Assembly (NCBI GenBank): GCA_021818925.1
Contig: JAKASU010000001.1
Span: 522,911 to 586,910, forward strand
Length of the DNA: 64,000 nucleotides
Direction: 5' to 3'
From: Microcaldota archaeon
GTDB lineage: Archaea; Micrarchaeota; Micrarchaeia; Micrarchaeales; CABMGC01
Positions within the stretch are counted from its first letter, which is position 1. Each line of letters starts with the position of its first letter. The notes beneath the pieces were generated by a model. It did not search any database and was not told the origin of the DNA. It saw only the letters and a list, made by a program, of their open reading frames with translations. The position numbers and the translations under genes are program-made. This document shows positions 26,761-35,414 of this stretch, in pieces.

Positions 26761-27636
26761 TCAGTACACCAGGTCCAGAAGGTCGTCCTCGGAATGTACT
26801 CTGGATATCTCTTCCTTGCCTACAACAGGCACGCCCAGCACGCGCCCCTTCTTCCTGCTGCTTAGGAAGAACGGATAGTTGTTCTCGAATGTTTCGCGTA
26901 TCGCGCTGAAGAATGTTGCCCGCTTTGCAAGCGTCCTCGAGTTGGCGTCAAGGCTTATCTCGAATAAGTTCTTGTCCTTGGCGACGATGTCAAACGGGGC
27001 TGTGTTTAGTTTGAGCGCCTGCATTCCAGTGCCTTCCAGGGTGCCGGTTTTGAATACGGTCCTTCTGTAGTACTGCTGACTCTCGGTCCTGACCGAATCT
27101 CCAAGTATTTTTTCCAACCTGGTCACTGTGGTCATCGCGGCGTAGTTCGACGAACGTTCGTGCTTGTAGAGTGTCGATATTGATATTTTGGCCCGCCTTG
27201 CCAGGTCGGGGGCGTTGGATCCCGACATCTTCCTGAGCCTGCGGAGTTTGGTGCCGTCCACCATCGCCTTCAAGCCCACGGATTTAGACGCTAGCGGGCT
27301 TGTGGCAGAATCGGAAAGGTTGGAAAGCATCTCTGGCGAGACACATCTTATCGAGAAGCGATAGTAGCTTACGCCTAGTTTGAGCTTATTGTTCTTCGAA
27401 ACCTCGCCGACCACCAGCGGTTCGGCGCCCATGAACTGCGAAAGTTTTGAGAGCGCGACGGCCTCTTTCCTGGTCACCGAGTCTATGTTGTGCACCGCCT
27501 TGATTATGTACTTGCCTTCGCGGCCCTGTGCAAAGATGTCTGCAAAGGTGTGCATGTTGCTTGCCAATACCGTTGCAAACCCGCTCTCTCTGAGCTCGTG
27601 CTCCGCGGTCTTTGCTGTGCTGCCTCTTTTCATCAA
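26761..27636 (-). CDS. Archaeal HTH transcriptional regulator with N-terminal nuclease-like fold
   Basis: GKYIIKAVHNIDSVTRKEAVALSKLSQFMGAEPLVVGE plus XRE-like LRRLRKMSGSNAPDLARRAKISISTLYKHE. Confidence 0.8.
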   Translation of the reverse strand: MMKRGSTAKTAEHELRESGFATVLASNMHTFADIFAQGREGKYIIKAVHNIDSVTRKEAVALSKLSQFMGAEPLVVGEVSKNNKLKLGVSYYRFSIRCVSPEMLSNLSDSATSPLASKSVGLKAMVDGTKLRRLRKMSGSNAPDLARRAKISISTLYKHERSSNYAAMTTVTRLEKILGDSVRTESQQYYRRTVFKTGTLEGTGMQALKLNTAPFDIVAKDKNLFEISLDANSRTLAKRATFFSAIRETFENNYPFFLSSRKKGRVLGVPVVGKEEISRVHSEDDLLDLVY

Positions 27637-27676
27637 CGGTATTTGCAGGTAAAGGCTTTTATTACAAACAAAAACG

Positions 27677-27751
27677 TGCTCCCGCCGGGATTCGAACCCG
27701 GGTTACGGGGTTGAAAGCCCTGTGTCCTTGGCCGGACTAGACGACGGGAGC
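27677..27751 (-). tRNA. tRNA-Glu (TTC)
   Basis: GCTCCCG...CGGGAGC acceptor, loop CTTTCAA, T-arm CCGGGTTCGAATCCCGG. Confidence 0.95.
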
Positions 27752-27784
27752 AGGCTTATACTCGGCTCTGGGCTTATTTATTTG

Positions 27785-28387
27785 TTACCTTCTTGAGAGG
27801 AACTTATCGACTATCTGCCGCACCTCATTGCTTGTTTCGTCGACGCCGTTCTCGCCGTTCACTATCTTGAACTTGAAGCGCTTGGCCAGGTTCAGGTACG
27901 CCCTCCTGACCTTGTTGAGAGATTCCCTTTTCTCGAAGATCTCTCGCTTCTCCCTTCCGCTCTCTATGCGCGTTAGCGAGATATCTGGGCTTATGTCTAT
28001 GAAGATCGTGAGGTCTGGCATGCGGAACTCACGATTCACGTTGAAGAGCCAATGAGCATCGACTCCGGCTGCGAAACCGTAGGCGAGCGTGGAAAACATG
28101 TACCTGTCGCATACAACCACCCTGCCTTTGTACAGCGCCGGCTCTATCTCGTCCTCTAGATGCCTCGCCCTGTCAGCACAGAAAAGAAGCTGAAGAGACT
28201 TGAACGACGTGCTCCAGTCCTCTTTCAGCGCCGCCCTTATCATTCCGCCTATGAGCCCTGTTGTGGGTTCCTTGGTGAGCAGCGTCTTGTAGCCCTCTTT
28301 CCTCAGGTGCGTTTCGAGAAACGTTGCCTGTGTGGATATGCCTGAACCGTCTAGCCCTTCGAGAACAATGAACGCTCCTCTCGCCAC
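27785..28387 (-). CDS. tmk: Thymidylate kinase-like protein 1 (Walker A GLDGSGIS)
   Basis: FIVLEGLDGSGISTQATFLETHL...VVCDRYMFSTLAYGFAAGVD. Confidence 0.88.
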   Translation of the reverse strand: MARGAFIVLEGLDGSGISTQATFLETHLRKEGYKTLLTKEPTTGLIGGMIRAALKEDWSTSFKSLQLLFCADRARHLEDEIEPALYKGRVVVCDRYMFSTLAYGFAAGVDAHWLFNVNREFRMPDLTIFIDISPDISLTRIESGREKREIFEKRESLNKVRRAYLNLAKRFKFKIVNGENGVDETSNEVRQIVDKFLSRR

Positions 28388-28560
28388 TAAAACACTGTTT
28401 GATCCAACGGAAATTCTATAAACAGTTTAATAAACATACGTAAAAAACTTACCACCTTTCGTGTCTTTACATGCAGACAAATATCGTACAGTAAGAAGTA
28501 AAAAGCTCTAGCATCAACTATTCTGGATTCTTCTTCGGTGTTTTTATCAGGGGGCTATTA

Positions 28561-29208
28561 ATTGCTGTAGAAGGCGCAGACGGCGTAGGCAAGCACACGC
28601 AGGTGGAATTGCTCAGAAAGGATTTGGAGGCGCAGAAACATAGCGTAATCATCCACTCCTTCCCAGATTACGAGTCTGAGGACGGCAAACGCATACGCAG
28701 ACACCTGACAGGGACGGATCCAATGAGCAAGAAAGTGTCTTTTGCCGTGTACTTGACAGACATGCTCGTGAAAGAGGACCTGATAGAAAAGGAACTGGAG
28801 GAAGGGAACGACGTCATACTTGACAGGTATATCTTCAGCACAATAGCGTATGGCAGCGCGGCGGGCACAGACTATGAAAACGCCAAGGCGATTGAGCGTG
28901 CCTTCGCATTGCCACAGCCGGATATTGTTGTGTACATAGATATGCCGATAGAAAAGTCAATGCTATTGAAAGCCGCGCAGAGGAAACTGGAAAACGATGA
29001 GGTTGATAAGTACGAAAGAAACCGAGTTTTGCAAGAAAAAGTCAGGGAGGTGTTCGCTAGGCTCATGGACGAAAATTTCATGGCAAGAAAGTGGGTAAGA
29101 GTGGCAGGGCACAAAAGCATAGAAGAAGTGCACACCTCAATCATGAATGCTATTATGCCTGCGTTTGAGGCAGATAAAACCAAGGTGAAATCACATGATA
29201 CTGTCTGA
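28561..29208 (+). CDS. Thymidylate kinase-like protein 2, apparent ATT (AUU) start; ORF track starts it inside the P-loop at 28603
   Basis: Hand extension: IAVEGADGVGKHTQVELLRKDL...VILDRYIFSTIAYGSAAGTD. No ATG/GTG/TTG between the upstream TAA (28492) and the P-loop. Confidence 0.8.
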   Translation: MAVEGADGVGKHTQVELLRKDLEAQKHSVIIHSFPDYESEDGKRIRRHLTGTDPMSKKVSFAVYLTDMLVKEDLIEKELEEGNDVILDRYIFSTIAYGSAAGTDYENAKAIERAFALPQPDIVVYIDMPIEKSMLLKAAQRKLENDEVDKYERNRVLQEKVREVFARLMDENFMARKWVRVAGHKSIEEVHTSIMNAIMPAFEADKTKVKSHDTV

Positions 29209-29743
29209 CTTCGATCTTGAAAGCTACATACGTGACAAGAGGCTCGTTGTACGGCCTTTCCACGAGAGCACAATAAGGGAAAACGGGCTCGACCTTAGGC
29301 TGAGCAACCAGATCGCGGTGAAGAACACGAAAATGAGCAAGAATTTTGTGCTGGATCCTTATGACGAGAAGAGCCTGAAGAAGGAGTACAAGGTGATGAA
29401 GAGCGCAAGCGAGTTCGCGCTGCCTGGAATGGCCCAGGTGCTCATATCGACGCTTGAGTACCTAGAGCTGCCGGATAATCTGATGGGGTTTATAGAGCTG
29501 AGGAGCACGTGGTGCAGGCACGGGCTCAGCATGCCTCCATCAATAATCGACGCGGGCTTCAAGGGCAACATAACCCTTGAAATAATAAACCACAGCCCTT
29601 ACGCAATCAAGCTGAAGCCGAAAACTAGGTTCGCTCACATAATCTTCGCTACCACGCTCAACCGTGTCAGGAATGCATACTCGGGGCTCTACCTTGGCCA
29701 GCGCGGGATACGTCTGCCTAAGGTAATAAAGGAATTACCTTGA
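29195..29743 (+). CDS. dcd: dCTP deaminase / dUTPase family
   Basis: IRENGLDLRLSNQI...GFIELRSTWCRHGLSMPPSIIDAGFKGNITLEI. Confidence 0.93.
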   Translation: MILSDFDLESYIRDKRLVVRPFHESTIRENGLDLRLSNQIAVKNTKMSKNFVLDPYDEKSLKKEYKVMKSASEFALPGMAQVLISTLEYLELPDNLMGFIELRSTWCRHGLSMPPSIIDAGFKGNITLEIINHSPYAIKLKPKTRFAHIIFATTLNRVRNAYSGLYLGQRGIRLPKVIKELP

Positions 29744-30013
29744 AAGGTCGTTTACCTCTTCCTTAGTCGTTTCCTGCCCGCCTACCGAAGGTGCCGAAAC
29801 AAGCACAACGTCGCCTACGTTCTTCACGCTCTTGTAGAGGACGCTCTTCTGCATCAGCATCTTTCTCATGTCACCCTTCAGTCCCTTCATGGGCATCATG
29901 AGAAGCCTGCTTACCTCGCCCTTCTCAAGGTCGACTATTATGTCCTGCACCTCGCCTAGGTACTGTCCTGAATCGCTGTAGATGTCCATCCTGTAGATCT
30001 CGGAAAGCTTCAT
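29735..30013 (-). CDS. PRC-barrel domain protein
   Basis: YRMDIYSDSGQYLGEVQDIIVDLEKGEVSRLLM. Confidence 0.85.
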   Translation of the reverse strand: MKLSEIYRMDIYSDSGQYLGEVQDIIVDLEKGEVSRLLMMPMKGLKGDMRKMLMQKSVLYKSVKNVGDVVLVSAPSVGGQETTKEEVNDLSR

Positions 30014-30189
30014 CTTCTCGCCTTGTCGCCGCTACTATACCGACGGATACATTTATAAGTTTTAAACAATAGCGGAACAGAAACTCTGGATGAAGGCACT
30101 GCGAAAACGTGGAGGGAACGTAAATTTTGTTTAGTATAAGAAAGATTTCCTTACCTAGTTTTTATAAATTTGATTAGGCTGCATATAAC

Positions 30190-30298
30190 ATCGCACTGGC
30201 GACTAGGTCGGGGACTAATTGAACGCCGGGATAAGAATTCGAAGGCGAAGCCAAATTGAGGCAGAGCCGAAGGTACGCTCGACGCCAACGCACTGGTA
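30190..30298. other. GC-rich intergenic element, candidate structured RNA or small insertion, flanked by direct repeats CGCACTGG
   Basis: CGCACTGG at 30192-30199 and 30289-30296; TGGCG/CGCCA closing stem; TATA-like TTTTTATAAATTT about 25-30 nt upstream; AT-rich flanks. Confidence 0.45.
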
Positions 30299-30305
30299 GA
30301 TTATA

Positions 30306-33194
30306 ATGAATAAGAAAGCGATTGCGAGGCAGCGGGCCGCTGTTGCCTCCAGCGCTGCCACCACTATAGACTATTTTGTAAGTCCCGATGAGGCGGAGGC
30401 GGCGAGGTCGTCTGCGGTCTCTGCTCTGAAGAATGAAGTTGCACGAGATACCAACGTATTGCTTTCCTCAGGGCCGGGAACTGGAAAGACAACCAGGATG
30501 GTGGGCGGCATCGTAGATGAGCTTGCCAAAGGAACTAAGCCGGACAAGATACTTGTTATGACCTATTCAAGGGAGGCCAGCGACGAGATAAGGGAGAGAA
30601 TCTCCAAGGCACTTGAGGAGAGGAAGGTTCCTGGAGTTAGGCCGTCAGATATAGAGGTGAGGACTTTTTACAGTTATACCTACGGCCTCATGCGCGACCA
30701 GGCTACGGAGACAAAGGAGCTTATCTCTAGAGAACAGTCAAGGCTGTTCATGCTTGAGGGGCTGAAACAGAACAATCCGAAGAGATACTCAGATGAGTAC
30801 CTGGCATCGCAAGTAGGCGACGTAGAGAATGCGATACAGTACCTTAAGGGCTTTGGGCTCATGCCGACAAACATTAATTACGATCTGGCGCGCAGGGCGC
30901 TTGAGGAACTGTGCACCAAACGTGGTTATGATGAGAGGAGAACGGCCAACAACCTGCAATTCCTTGACTCTTTCATGAAGACGTTCGGATATTACGAGAG
31001 CAGAAAGAGCGAAGAAGGCTCAATGGACTACAATGACAGACTCATGCTGATGCACGAAAAGCTTGAAAGGGGGGAAGGCGCGTACAAGAAGTATGATTTT
31101 GTGTTCGTCGACGGCATACAGGACATGAACCTCCTTGAATCCAAGATAGTAGAGAACTCGGGCAAGTGGAAACGCCTGGTTAAGGACGAGAAGAAGGGCA
31201 TCTATGAGTTCAGAGGAGGGGGGATAGAGGAGGCATGGAGCGCCACGACCATGGAAGGGATAGTCACCAGCAGCGCGGGTAACGTAAACAAGAGAAACCT
31301 GCGTGAGATTTCGCTCTACGCCCAGGAGTTCTTCCTCAGAAACGTCAGCAGCAGGAAGCAGTACGAGGCGGATTTTGCAGGACTCGTGAACGAAAGAAAC
31401 GACAGAAAGGGCATCGTTAAGCTCATTACTTCAGATGAGCAGGAGCAGAGCGCGGCAGCCATAGTTAAGGAGATACACGACAGGGGAGAGGAGGTCACGG
31501 TAATTGCTAGGACCAACAGACAATTGGCCATTATGGCGGAACAGTTAGACACCCTAGGGATAAAGTATTCCGGGACCATAAAAGGATCTGCAGGAGGGCA
31601 TGCAAAGAAGGATGTGCTGGAGTTCCTGAAGGGGCTCTTCTACAACGATCCGGATGTTGTGATCCGGGCGTTGTTCACCCCATATTCTGGAATCACGTGG
31701 GCCGATGCGTACGACATAAAGGAGAAGTACAAGTCGGGAGAGATTGCGTGGGAGGGGCTGAAAGAGAAGGCGGCGCCTTTCTTTGGGATAAAGAACGAGT
31801 TTACAAGAGACAAGGTGAAGGACCTGTTTACGAACTGGATACTGCCCATGTCAGTGTCGATAAGCAAGGAGCACTTTCTTGTCTCAAGGGCGATATACAG
31901 GAGCCTCGACACTTATGCGGACAAGAGCGACCCTTCCACAAGAGAGTCGCTGTTCGACTACCTGAGCCTCAGCAGCGAAGGTTACGAACCCATCGGAGAA
32001 GGGAATGGGGTGCTGCTGGCTACGGTCCACAAGGCGAAGAGCAAGTGGGCCGACAACGTGGTCTACCTACCGAAGCACTTCGGAGGAGAGGGCTCGTTCA
32101 TGGACAATACGAAATACGCTATAATGAAGTCTACAACGGGAATAGACATAATAGAAAAGACCAGGGACGAGCCTACGAAGGTCGATTTTGTAGCTGTGAC
32201 TAGGGCCAAAAACGAGCTATACATTGTGGCGCCGCCCAAGCTGCAGCCAAGGTTCTACATAGAAGGGCTGATAAAGGAGGAAAAGGCCAAGAAGATAGAA
32301 ATCAAACCAGAGCCAATAAAACTTGCTGACCTGAGGGGCAGCATACGGAAGCCGCTTGACACAGAAGACGGATACAGGGACATAATTTACAGCCACTTCA
32401 AGAAGAACGAACACCTTTCGTTCACGCGCGTCTCCGTACTTGAAAAGCCGTACGATTATCTGCTCACGTACGTGGTCGGAATACACGAGAAAAACAGCGG
32501 CATGGTCGTAGGAGGAGAGATACATGAGATTGCTGAGAAATTCTTCAGGAAGACGCTTGACGAGAGCTCGCTGAACGACACGGAGCGCAGGTTCCTTGAC
32601 AACATAAAGGAGGTCAGGGACAGGATGGGGCTGGCGTTCAAGGCGAAACAGACAGATGCCGAATACGAATTCACGCTTGACATATCTGAGATATTCCCCG
32701 ATATTAAAAGCGGAACGCAGTTCACCGGCAAGATAGACGCAGTGTACGAGATTGACACGCCGAAAGGCAAGAGGTACATGCTGCTCGACTACAAGACCGA
32801 CAAGGATGGATCGTGGCTGGGTGCGCACCTTGAGCAGGTTGCCGTGTACAAGAAAGCGTTCGCTGTAAAGAAGGTCATCGACGAGAAGGACATAGATGTC
32901 GTTGTGGCCTATATCGGGAAGAACACAGGCGGGAACAGTTTCGGAATAGATCTTTATTCTACGGTTCCGGCTGAGGGGATGAAGACTGTGTCCGCGAAAC
33001 AGTTGAGCACCAAGCTCGAAGAGATGAAGGAAGATGTCACCAGGATGATAGACTATAGGGCGGATCCTGAAAAGTTCGTGCAGGCGCTGCTCCAGACCCC
33101 TAAGTCGCAGAGAGACACCAGGTTTAAAATGATAGAGCAGGCGTTGATGGGCAAGCAGGGAGTGGTGCTTAAGGACTTGGAGCGATTGTCCTAG
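30306..33194 (+). CDS. UvrD/AddA-like SF1 helicase fused to C-terminal RecB-like PD-(D/E)XK nuclease
   Basis: SSGPGTGKTTRM, VDGIQDMN, VAVTRAKNELYI; C-terminal GKIDAVYEIDTPKGKRYMLLDYKTDKDG. Confidence 0.9.
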   Translation: MNKKAIARQRAAVASSAATTIDYFVSPDEAEAARSSAVSALKNEVARDTNVLLSSGPGTGKTTRMVGGIVDELAKGTKPDKILVMTYSREASDEIRERISKALEERKVPGVRPSDIEVRTFYSYTYGLMRDQATETKELISREQSRLFMLEGLKQNNPKRYSDEYLASQVGDVENAIQYLKGFGLMPTNINYDLARRALEELCTKRGYDERRTANNLQFLDSFMKTFGYYESRKSEEGSMDYNDRLMLMHEKLERGEGAYKKYDFVFVDGIQDMNLLESKIVENSGKWKRLVKDEKKGIYEFRGGGIEEAWSATTMEGIVTSSAGNVNKRNLREISLYAQEFFLRNVSSRKQYEADFAGLVNERNDRKGIVKLITSDEQEQSAAAIVKEIHDRGEEVTVIARTNRQLAIMAEQLDTLGIKYSGTIKGSAGGHAKKDVLEFLKGLFYNDPDVVIRALFTPYSGITWADAYDIKEKYKSGEIAWEGLKEKAAPFFGIKNEFTRDKVKDLFTNWILPMSVSISKEHFLVSRAIYRSLDTYADKSDPSTRESLFDYLSLSSEGYEPIGEGNGVLLATVHKAKSKWADNVVYLPKHFGGEGSFMDNTKYAIMKSTTGIDIIEKTRDEPTKVDFVAVTRAKNELYIVAPPKLQPRFYIEGLIKEEKAKKIEIKPEPIKLADLRGSIRKPLDTEDGYRDIIYSHFKKNEHLSFTRVSVLEKPYDYLLTYVVGIHEKNSGMVVGGEIHEIAEKFFRKTLDESSLNDTERRFLDNIKEVRDRMGLAFKAKQTDAEYEFTLDISEIFPDIKSGTQFTGKIDAVYEIDTPKGKRYMLLDYKTDKDGSWLGAHLEQVAVYKKAFAVKKVIDEKDIDVVVAYIGKNTGGNSFGIDLYSTVPAEGMKTVSAKQLSTKLEEMKEDVTRMIDYRADPEKFVQALLQTPKSQRDTRFKMIEQALMGKQGVVLKDLERLS

Positions 33195-34348
33195 GGCTGC
33201 ATCCAGTCTATCTCGAAGTAGTCGAGCGCGCTTCCAGGCAGCTTGATCTTCCTTACCCTGTAGTAGGTAACTGCGGTTTCCCTGTCGGCTATGGCAAGCA
33301 GCAGCTCGAGGCCCATCGTGTTTGCCGATGCTAGCGCGCCTGCAAACTCCTGGCCGCCTATGTACTCCTCCTCGCCCAAAGACAGCATCGCGTATTTCGG
33401 CGGGCTCTCGCCGGGCTCGTCGGCCTCGCCGCCGTGCCTATGGTAGAGCACAAAGTCTATATTCTCCTTGGCACCGCCGCTCTTGCCCGGAACCGCTAAT
33501 ATGAACGTCTTCCTTACAGAGTGTGCCACCCTTATGGCGCGCGCCCATTCGGATATGAGCAGTTTTGATTCCTTCGGGAATACCTGTATCACGTGTTTGG
33601 AGTGCGCCTGGTCTCCGTTCCCTGTCTCAGACGGCTTCGCGCCTGGGAAATACGCGCGGAAGTGGGTGCCGAACTTGAATCCGGTCTTTATTACGTAGCC
33701 CTTTTCCCTCCAATCCTTGTAAACCTCATACAATCTGAGGAAATCGCTCCTGCGTTCAGTCGCATGCCTGATTAGTTCGGTTTTTGTTGCGTTCCTCAGT
33801 AAGAGCGCGCCCTCCTCTATCATGAGAAGCGTCTCGAAGGCATCGAGCTTGCTGTGTGAGCCGCGGTCTGCCGCTTTGTAGGAGCCGTACTGTCCTATCC
33901 AGAGCTTCTCATAAAGTTTCCTGCCTGCTTCCTCATCATCCAGGATCGTGACCAGGTCTGTCTTGAAGAAGGTTCCGGAAAGTTTTTGCTTTGGAAGGTG
34001 GAGCGAAGACGCAGGATACTGCTTTGTTTGCTGCGGCCTAGGCTTGCTGTATGGCTTGCCCACAGAGACTGCGGTTAGACCCCTGTCCCTCCAGTCCCTG
34101 TATGTGAAATACCTGGCCATGAACTTGTTGGAGTCAGCGAAGATTGACGCGAGGTCCCAGAACCTGAGTTCTTGGTCTCCGCGCGTGCAAACTGCGTTGC
34201 GCATGTCCATAAGGTAAAGTGCTTCCTCCGGCGAGAGCTTGAGCGACGCCCCTTCTTTTGTGCCGTAAAAACCTCTGTTGAGTATGTCTGTTGTGGAGGC
34301 GCCGCTGGCCATGATAGTGCTTTTACCGCGCAGCGAAAGCTCCAACAT
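33191..34348 (-). CDS. endA: tRNA-splicing endonuclease, single-chain three-unit (epsilon-type) architecture
   Basis: VYKDWREKGYVIKTGFKFGTHFRAYFPG...HSKHVIQVFPKESKLLISEWARAIRVAHSVRKTFILAV, preceded by an EndA-like N-terminal unit (YFTYRDWRDRGLTAV) and followed by a C-terminal unit. Confidence 0.88.
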   Translation of the reverse strand: MLELSLRGKSTIMASGASTTDILNRGFYGTKEGASLKLSPEEALYLMDMRNAVCTRGDQELRFWDLASIFADSNKFMARYFTYRDWRDRGLTAVSVGKPYSKPRPQQTKQYPASSLHLPKQKLSGTFFKTDLVTILDDEEAGRKLYEKLWIGQYGSYKAADRGSHSKLDAFETLLMIEEGALLLRNATKTELIRHATERRSDFLRLYEVYKDWREKGYVIKTGFKFGTHFRAYFPGAKPSETGNGDQAHSKHVIQVFPKESKLLISEWARAIRVAHSVRKTFILAVPGKSGGAKENIDFVLYHRHGGEADEPGESPPKYAMLSLGEEEYIGGQEFAGALASANTMGLELLLAIADRETAVTYYRVRKIKLPGSALDYFEIDWMQP

Positions 34349-34415
34349 ATCTTCGTAGGTATATCTGCAGCAAAGCACATATAAACTTCTAACGTCTCTT
34401 TGTAGTGGCGACTGT

Positions 34416-35414
34416 TTGGCGAATGACCAGGCTTATAGCGAAAGGATGCGGCGCGCCAGGTTCGCGGTATTGAGCATACTTGGCCTCAGCATAGCGGTCT
34501 TCGCGGTCATAGCTGCCCTGGCTGTCATAAACGAGGGCGCTGGAAAGTTTGTCTCGACGTTGGAGTCGATAAACCCGCTGTACTACGTTCTGGCGCTCGC
34601 GAGCGTGATGCTTAGCACTGCCGTTGGTTTCCCGAAATGGGATATGTTTGTCAGGAAGCTCGGCATACACATACCGTGGCAGCAGAACTTCGCGGTGTAC
34701 CAGTCCATGTTCTCGATGGACATCACGCCTGGAAGATGGGGCAGGGCGGTGGTTGCTTACACGCTTAATAGGATCACGGGGATGAGATTCGGGAAAACTT
34801 TCCCGGCTGTAGTGGCCGACATACTCACCGACTTCCTTGGATTCATCGCTGTTGCCCTTGTCACCGCCTTCCTGGTAAGGAGCTTCACTCTGATATCGGT
34901 GGTGATAAGCGTGCTTCTTCTCATACCGTTCTTCTTCATCTATGTGCGCGCACCGTACGAATGGGTGAAGAGAAGGGTAGGCAACTGGAGACGGCTGAGG
35001 GGAATATTCAAGACAGCGGACATGTACTTCAGGAGCAGCAGGTCGCTTGATGCGGGAGCTTATGCGTACGCAATGCTGTTCACCATACCCGCTGTGCTGC
35101 TGAGCGGCCTTGCGCTGTATTTCGTGATCCTGAGCTTTGGGATAAACTTGGATCCTGGAGCGATGCCCACGATTCTCTTCATCTACACCTCTTCGCTCCT
35201 TATAGGGATGGTAACCGGTATACCAGGAACGCTTGGCGTTACAGATGCTGCTATGCTCGGCTATCTTATAGCGTTCTTGGGAAGCGACGGCGTGACGTTC
35301 GGAGTGGCGTCGGCAATAGTGATATTTTTCAGAATAGCGAGCATGTGGTTCACTGAGGGCGTGAGCACGAGCTTCCTTATGTACACAATGAAGTACTGGA
35401 ACATCAGGAGATAG
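34416..35414 (+). CDS. Lysylphosphatidylglycerol synthase TM-region / UPF0104 flippase-like membrane protein
   Basis: Polytopic protein with GRWGRAVVAYTLNRITGMRFGKTFPAVVADILTDF and GIPGTLGVTDAAMLGYL motifs. Confidence 0.85.
   Translation: MANDQAYSERMRRARFAVLSILGLSIAVFAVIAALAVINEGAGKFVSTLESINPLYYVLALASVMLSTAVGFPKWDMFVRKLGIHIPWQQNFAVYQSMFSMDITPGRWGRAVVAYTLNRITGMRFGKTFPAVVADILTDFLGFIAVALVTAFLVRSFTLISVVISVLLLIPFFFIYVRAPYEWVKRRVGNWRRLRGIFKTADMYFRSSRSLDAGAYAYAMLFTIPAVLLSGLALYFVILSFGINLDPGAMPTILFIYTSSLLIGMVTGIPGTLGVTDAAMLGYLIAFLGSDGVTFGVASAIVIFFRIASMWFTEGVSTSFLMYTMKYWNIRR

Noticed and set aside
32217-32828. 203-aa ORF on - strand
   Set aside because: Antisense shadow of the UvrD-RecB gene.
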